This document shows, one piece after another, positions 62,313-64,000 of a stretch of 64,000 nucleotides of DNA. The notes under the pieces were generated by a model. The model ran no database searches. It saw nothing but the letters and a program-made list of their open reading frames with translations, and was not told where the DNA came from. The position numbers were made by a program, and so were the translations under genes. The DNA is from a virus, in IMG/VR virus record IMGVR_UViG_3300045131_002298, positions 38,742-102,741 of that record; one strand, given 5' to 3'. Position 1 is the stretch's first letter; the number at the start of each line of letters is the position of its first letter.

Positions 62313-62357
62313 TTGTGATAGGGTGGATAAATTAAATAAAATCAAGAGGTTAAGAAA

Positions 62358-63887
62358 ATGAAAAGATTTGCAAGTGGTTTAGAAATTTTTGAAGGTCGAC
62401 TTGATCGACCTTATAATCGCAATTCAAAAGGTTATTTTAATCACTCAGCGACCGTTTACGGTCGACATACTGCGACTTGTTTCCAAGATCTTGATCTTGA
62501 ATTTACAAGTCCTTCAGCGATATTTCGGTCGATTGACCTTCAAGCGTTTTCTTATAAGTCAACATTGGGTCAAGCGACTTTTAAAGACTCTGAGTCCTTC
62601 ATAAAAGTCGATCGTGATTATGCAGTCAAGAGTCCTTTTGTATCTTTTGATAAAAGGTCGACTGAGTCGAGACTGCGAAAAGTCGACTTTATATCATGGT
62701 TGAATGATCAATATTCGACTATGCGACAAATGATCACTCCAAAAAAAGAGCGACCAAAAGTCGTATATAGTCGACCAGTCGATTTAGGACTTGATCACTC
62801 TAAATGTTACGAAAACACAAGTCGATCATTTAGTCGTATTATGAAGTCGATTGAGCGATTAAAAGATAGAAGCGACTGCGATCGACTGAGACTCCAAAAG
62901 GCATATTTGACTAACCTTGTGACTCAGTATGTCGATTATTTTGATCGACTGAGAAGCGACCGACTAGAGAAGCGACTTTGTTCACTCTATGGTAATAATC
63001 ATCAAGAAATTTTCAAATCTGAAATCCAAAAATATGAGAAGCGAAAAAAACAAGGACTTGTAAAGGTCGCTGAAAAAATTCAAAAGGACAAAGGCATTGA
63101 TACTCACATACACTATCGACAAAGTGTATTAAAAGGACAGGTCAAGTTTGAAGGTTACAGTCCAATAAGGTCGCTCCAGGTGATCAATTTGTCGCAGTTT
63201 AGTAACCTTCCACTAAAACAATTCGATCGAGAAACAAACCAGTTCATTGACTTCAAAGAAATAGTTATGTCGCTCCACACTACACTTATTAAAACATTGG
63301 TCTCGACATATTACCTTCCAGTGAAGGGATTTACTGAGATTGAGTCCTTCTGCGACCTCGAAACAAAAGCGACTATTTGCGACAAATTCGAATACTCTGA
63401 ATTGCGACTCCAAAAGATCGAAGTCTTTACTATTGGCGAATTTTCAATAATTAGGACTTACGGTCGAGAAGTGGGTCAAATGTTTTATAATGAAAAGGTT
63501 GAAGTCGCTCCATACTGCGACCTTCAAAGTCGAAAAGTGATCACTGGTCGAGACTCTTTTGTCGCTCCAGTATGTATGATCACTCAACCAAAAGAGAAAA
63601 AAGAGAAGTCGGTCGAAGAAAAAAGAGAAGTCGCTTTGAGAATGATCAAAGCAAAAAAGGACAAAGCGATTGATCGAATTACAAAGTCGATCAAAGTCAA
63701 AGCGACAACAAAGCGACCGAAAATGAAATCGGGAGCGAATCGACCAAAAGATCAATCAAAAGAGATAATTTTCGGGACTCTAAAAGCAATCCCAAGTTAT
63801 CCAAAAGAGTCGATCGACTTCATAACTAATTCAACTATCACTCTTGAAAAGTCGCTGAGTGATTCGATCGCTCCAGTCGCTCCATAA
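62358..63887 (+). CDS. Large basic protein of unknown function in a word-repeat region
   Basis: A 509-residue lysine- and arginine-rich protein. No signal peptide, no transmembrane segment and no recognised domain. The centre is helical and charged (about 150-260), and the C-terminus (about 415-480) is very basic (KKEKSVEEKREVALRMIKAKKDKA), then ends SIAPVAP. Its DNA is full of the same short words as the non-coding region before it (GTCGAC, GCGAC, TGATCA, GTCCTT). A replication initiator or DNA-binding role is possible given the repeats upstream, but that is only context. It has its own promoter and terminator. Confidence 0.6.
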   Translation: MKRFASGLEIFEGRLDRPYNRNSKGYFNHSATVYGRHTATCFQDLDLEFTSPSAIFRSIDLQAFSYKSTLGQATFKDSESFIKVDRDYAVKSPFVSFDKRSTESRLRKVDFISWLNDQYSTMRQMITPKKERPKVVYSRPVDLGLDHSKCYENTSRSFSRIMKSIERLKDRSDCDRLRLQKAYLTNLVTQYVDYFDRLRSDRLEKRLCSLYGNNHQEIFKSEIQKYEKRKKQGLVKVAEKIQKDKGIDTHIHYRQSVLKGQVKFEGYSPIRSLQVINLSQFSNLPLKQFDRETNQFIDFKEIVMSLHTTLIKTLVSTYYLPVKGFTEIESFCDLETKATICDKFEYSELRLQKIEVFTIGEFSIIRTYGREVGQMFYNEKVEVAPYCDLQSRKVITGRDSFVAPVCMITQPKEKKEKSVEEKREVALRMIKAKKDKAIDRITKSIKVKATTKRPKMKSGANRPKDQSKEIIFGTLKAIPSYPKESIDFITNSTITLEKSLSDSIAPVAP

Positions 63888-63910
63888 CATTCAATCACTC
63901 TTTTGACTTT

Positions 63911-63941
63911 AAAAGGTCGCTTTTCAGCGACCTTTTTTTTT
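63911..63941 (+). terminator. Rho-independent terminator
   Basis: Stem AAAAGGTCGCT / AGCGACCTTTT (11 bp), loop TTTC, followed by T-run. It closes the gene at 62358. The stem words AGCGACCTT and AAGGTCGC recur many times upstream. Confidence 0.9.
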
Positions 63942-63964
63942 CGATCTGCGACCTTCTCAGCGAC

Positions 63965-64000
63965 CTTCAGAGTCCTTCAGTCCTTCAGTCCTTCAGTCCT
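63965..64000 (+). repeat. Tandem 8-bp repeat, truncated by the window end
   Basis: TCCTTCAG is repeated in tandem (three full units plus a partial one) up to the last base, after a similar CCTTCAGAG. The array may continue beyond the window. Confidence 0.85.

Larger units (their letters stand above)
60909..62357. other. Long intergenic repeat region
   Basis: About 1.45 kb without a convincing gene. Its first part has 25-bp direct repeats (60927, 60976), then a GC-rich patch (61040-61140), then short direct and inverted repeats around ATGGTATGACATTT and its complement (61141-61330), and a long AT-rich stretch. From about 61660 short words such as GCGACCTT, GTCGACTTCTCAG and CGCTCCATACTG recur. 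It could hold an origin or a recombination region; the content was only read by eye. Confidence 0.55.

Noticed and set aside
1-64000. CRISPR array
   Set aside because: No set of regularly spaced identical repeats with unique spacers was seen. The 16-bp repeats are thousands of bases apart, and the 3' repeats are tandem or word-like.

Overview
The window is a stretch of an AT-rich genome of a tailed phage with a contractile tail (myovirus type). It carries a sheath, an HK97-fold capsid, an XkdF-like prohead protease and head-tail adaptors on the minus strand, and a replication, recombination, packaging and accessory programme on the plus strand. A predicted outer-membrane beta-barrel and a lipoprotein with a lipobox suggest a Gram-negative host. 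Start codons include ATG, GTG and TTG, all three stop codons are used, and there is no sign of an altered genetic code. No DNA polymerase, tail tube, baseplate or lysis gene was recognised here, so the genome extends beyond the window.

Layout. 1-8960 (minus strand): virion module, read leftwards from prohead protease through scaffold, capsid and adaptors to the sheath, with a terminator directly after the capsid gene. 8961-9522: divergent control region with promoters and hairpins. 9523-20320 (plus): replication and recombination module with DnaB-type helicase, zinc/TOPRIM primase, ssDNA-binding protein, DExH helicase, RecA/UvsX, two PD-(D/E)XK nucleases, RuvC-like resolvase and an AAA+ ATPase. 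20322-21567: an IS200/IS605-type TnpB element; a second copy with a nonsense mutation lies at 51490-52733. 21615-28406: ParB-like protein, possible small terminase and a large terminase interrupted by an intein. 28422-39254: nucleotide and RNA module with ThyX, six tandem Y-RNA-like genes in front of a Ro60/Rsr gene, HNH homing-type endonucleases, a tRNA cluster (Asp, Cys, Tyr and a tRNA-like element), RtcB, and a second RNA ligase. 39374-60908: a sigma factor followed by a long run of small accessory genes, a glycosyltransferase/TPR/methyltransferase fusion, and a second TOPRIM protein with its own intein. 60909-64000: a compositionally odd repeat region with one long unknown gene.

The most notable observations are these. 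(1) A Ro60 gene is preceded by six paralogous structured RNAs with compensating stems, one of which is an almost complete tRNA mimic, next to RtcB, a second ligase and tRNAs: a coherent RNA repair or quality-control island. (2) The terminase intein stays open in frame while a complete zinc-finger/PD-(D/E)XK endonuclease of 329 residues is encoded inside it in another frame. (3) An identical 16-bp quasi-palindrome occurs seven times plus one near-copy; two copies sit exactly 7 bp upstream of a -35 box, and a ParB-like gene is present. (4) Eight otherwise different proteins between 49.7 and 60.9 kb end in a shared short tag, R-x-[IL]-[VIM]-[VI]-C-[KR]. (5) Two strong promoters place the predicted +1 on the A of the ATG, implying leaderless mRNAs.

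All calls come from reading the sequence. No database search, folding program or identity calculation was run, and family assignments rest on recognised motifs.
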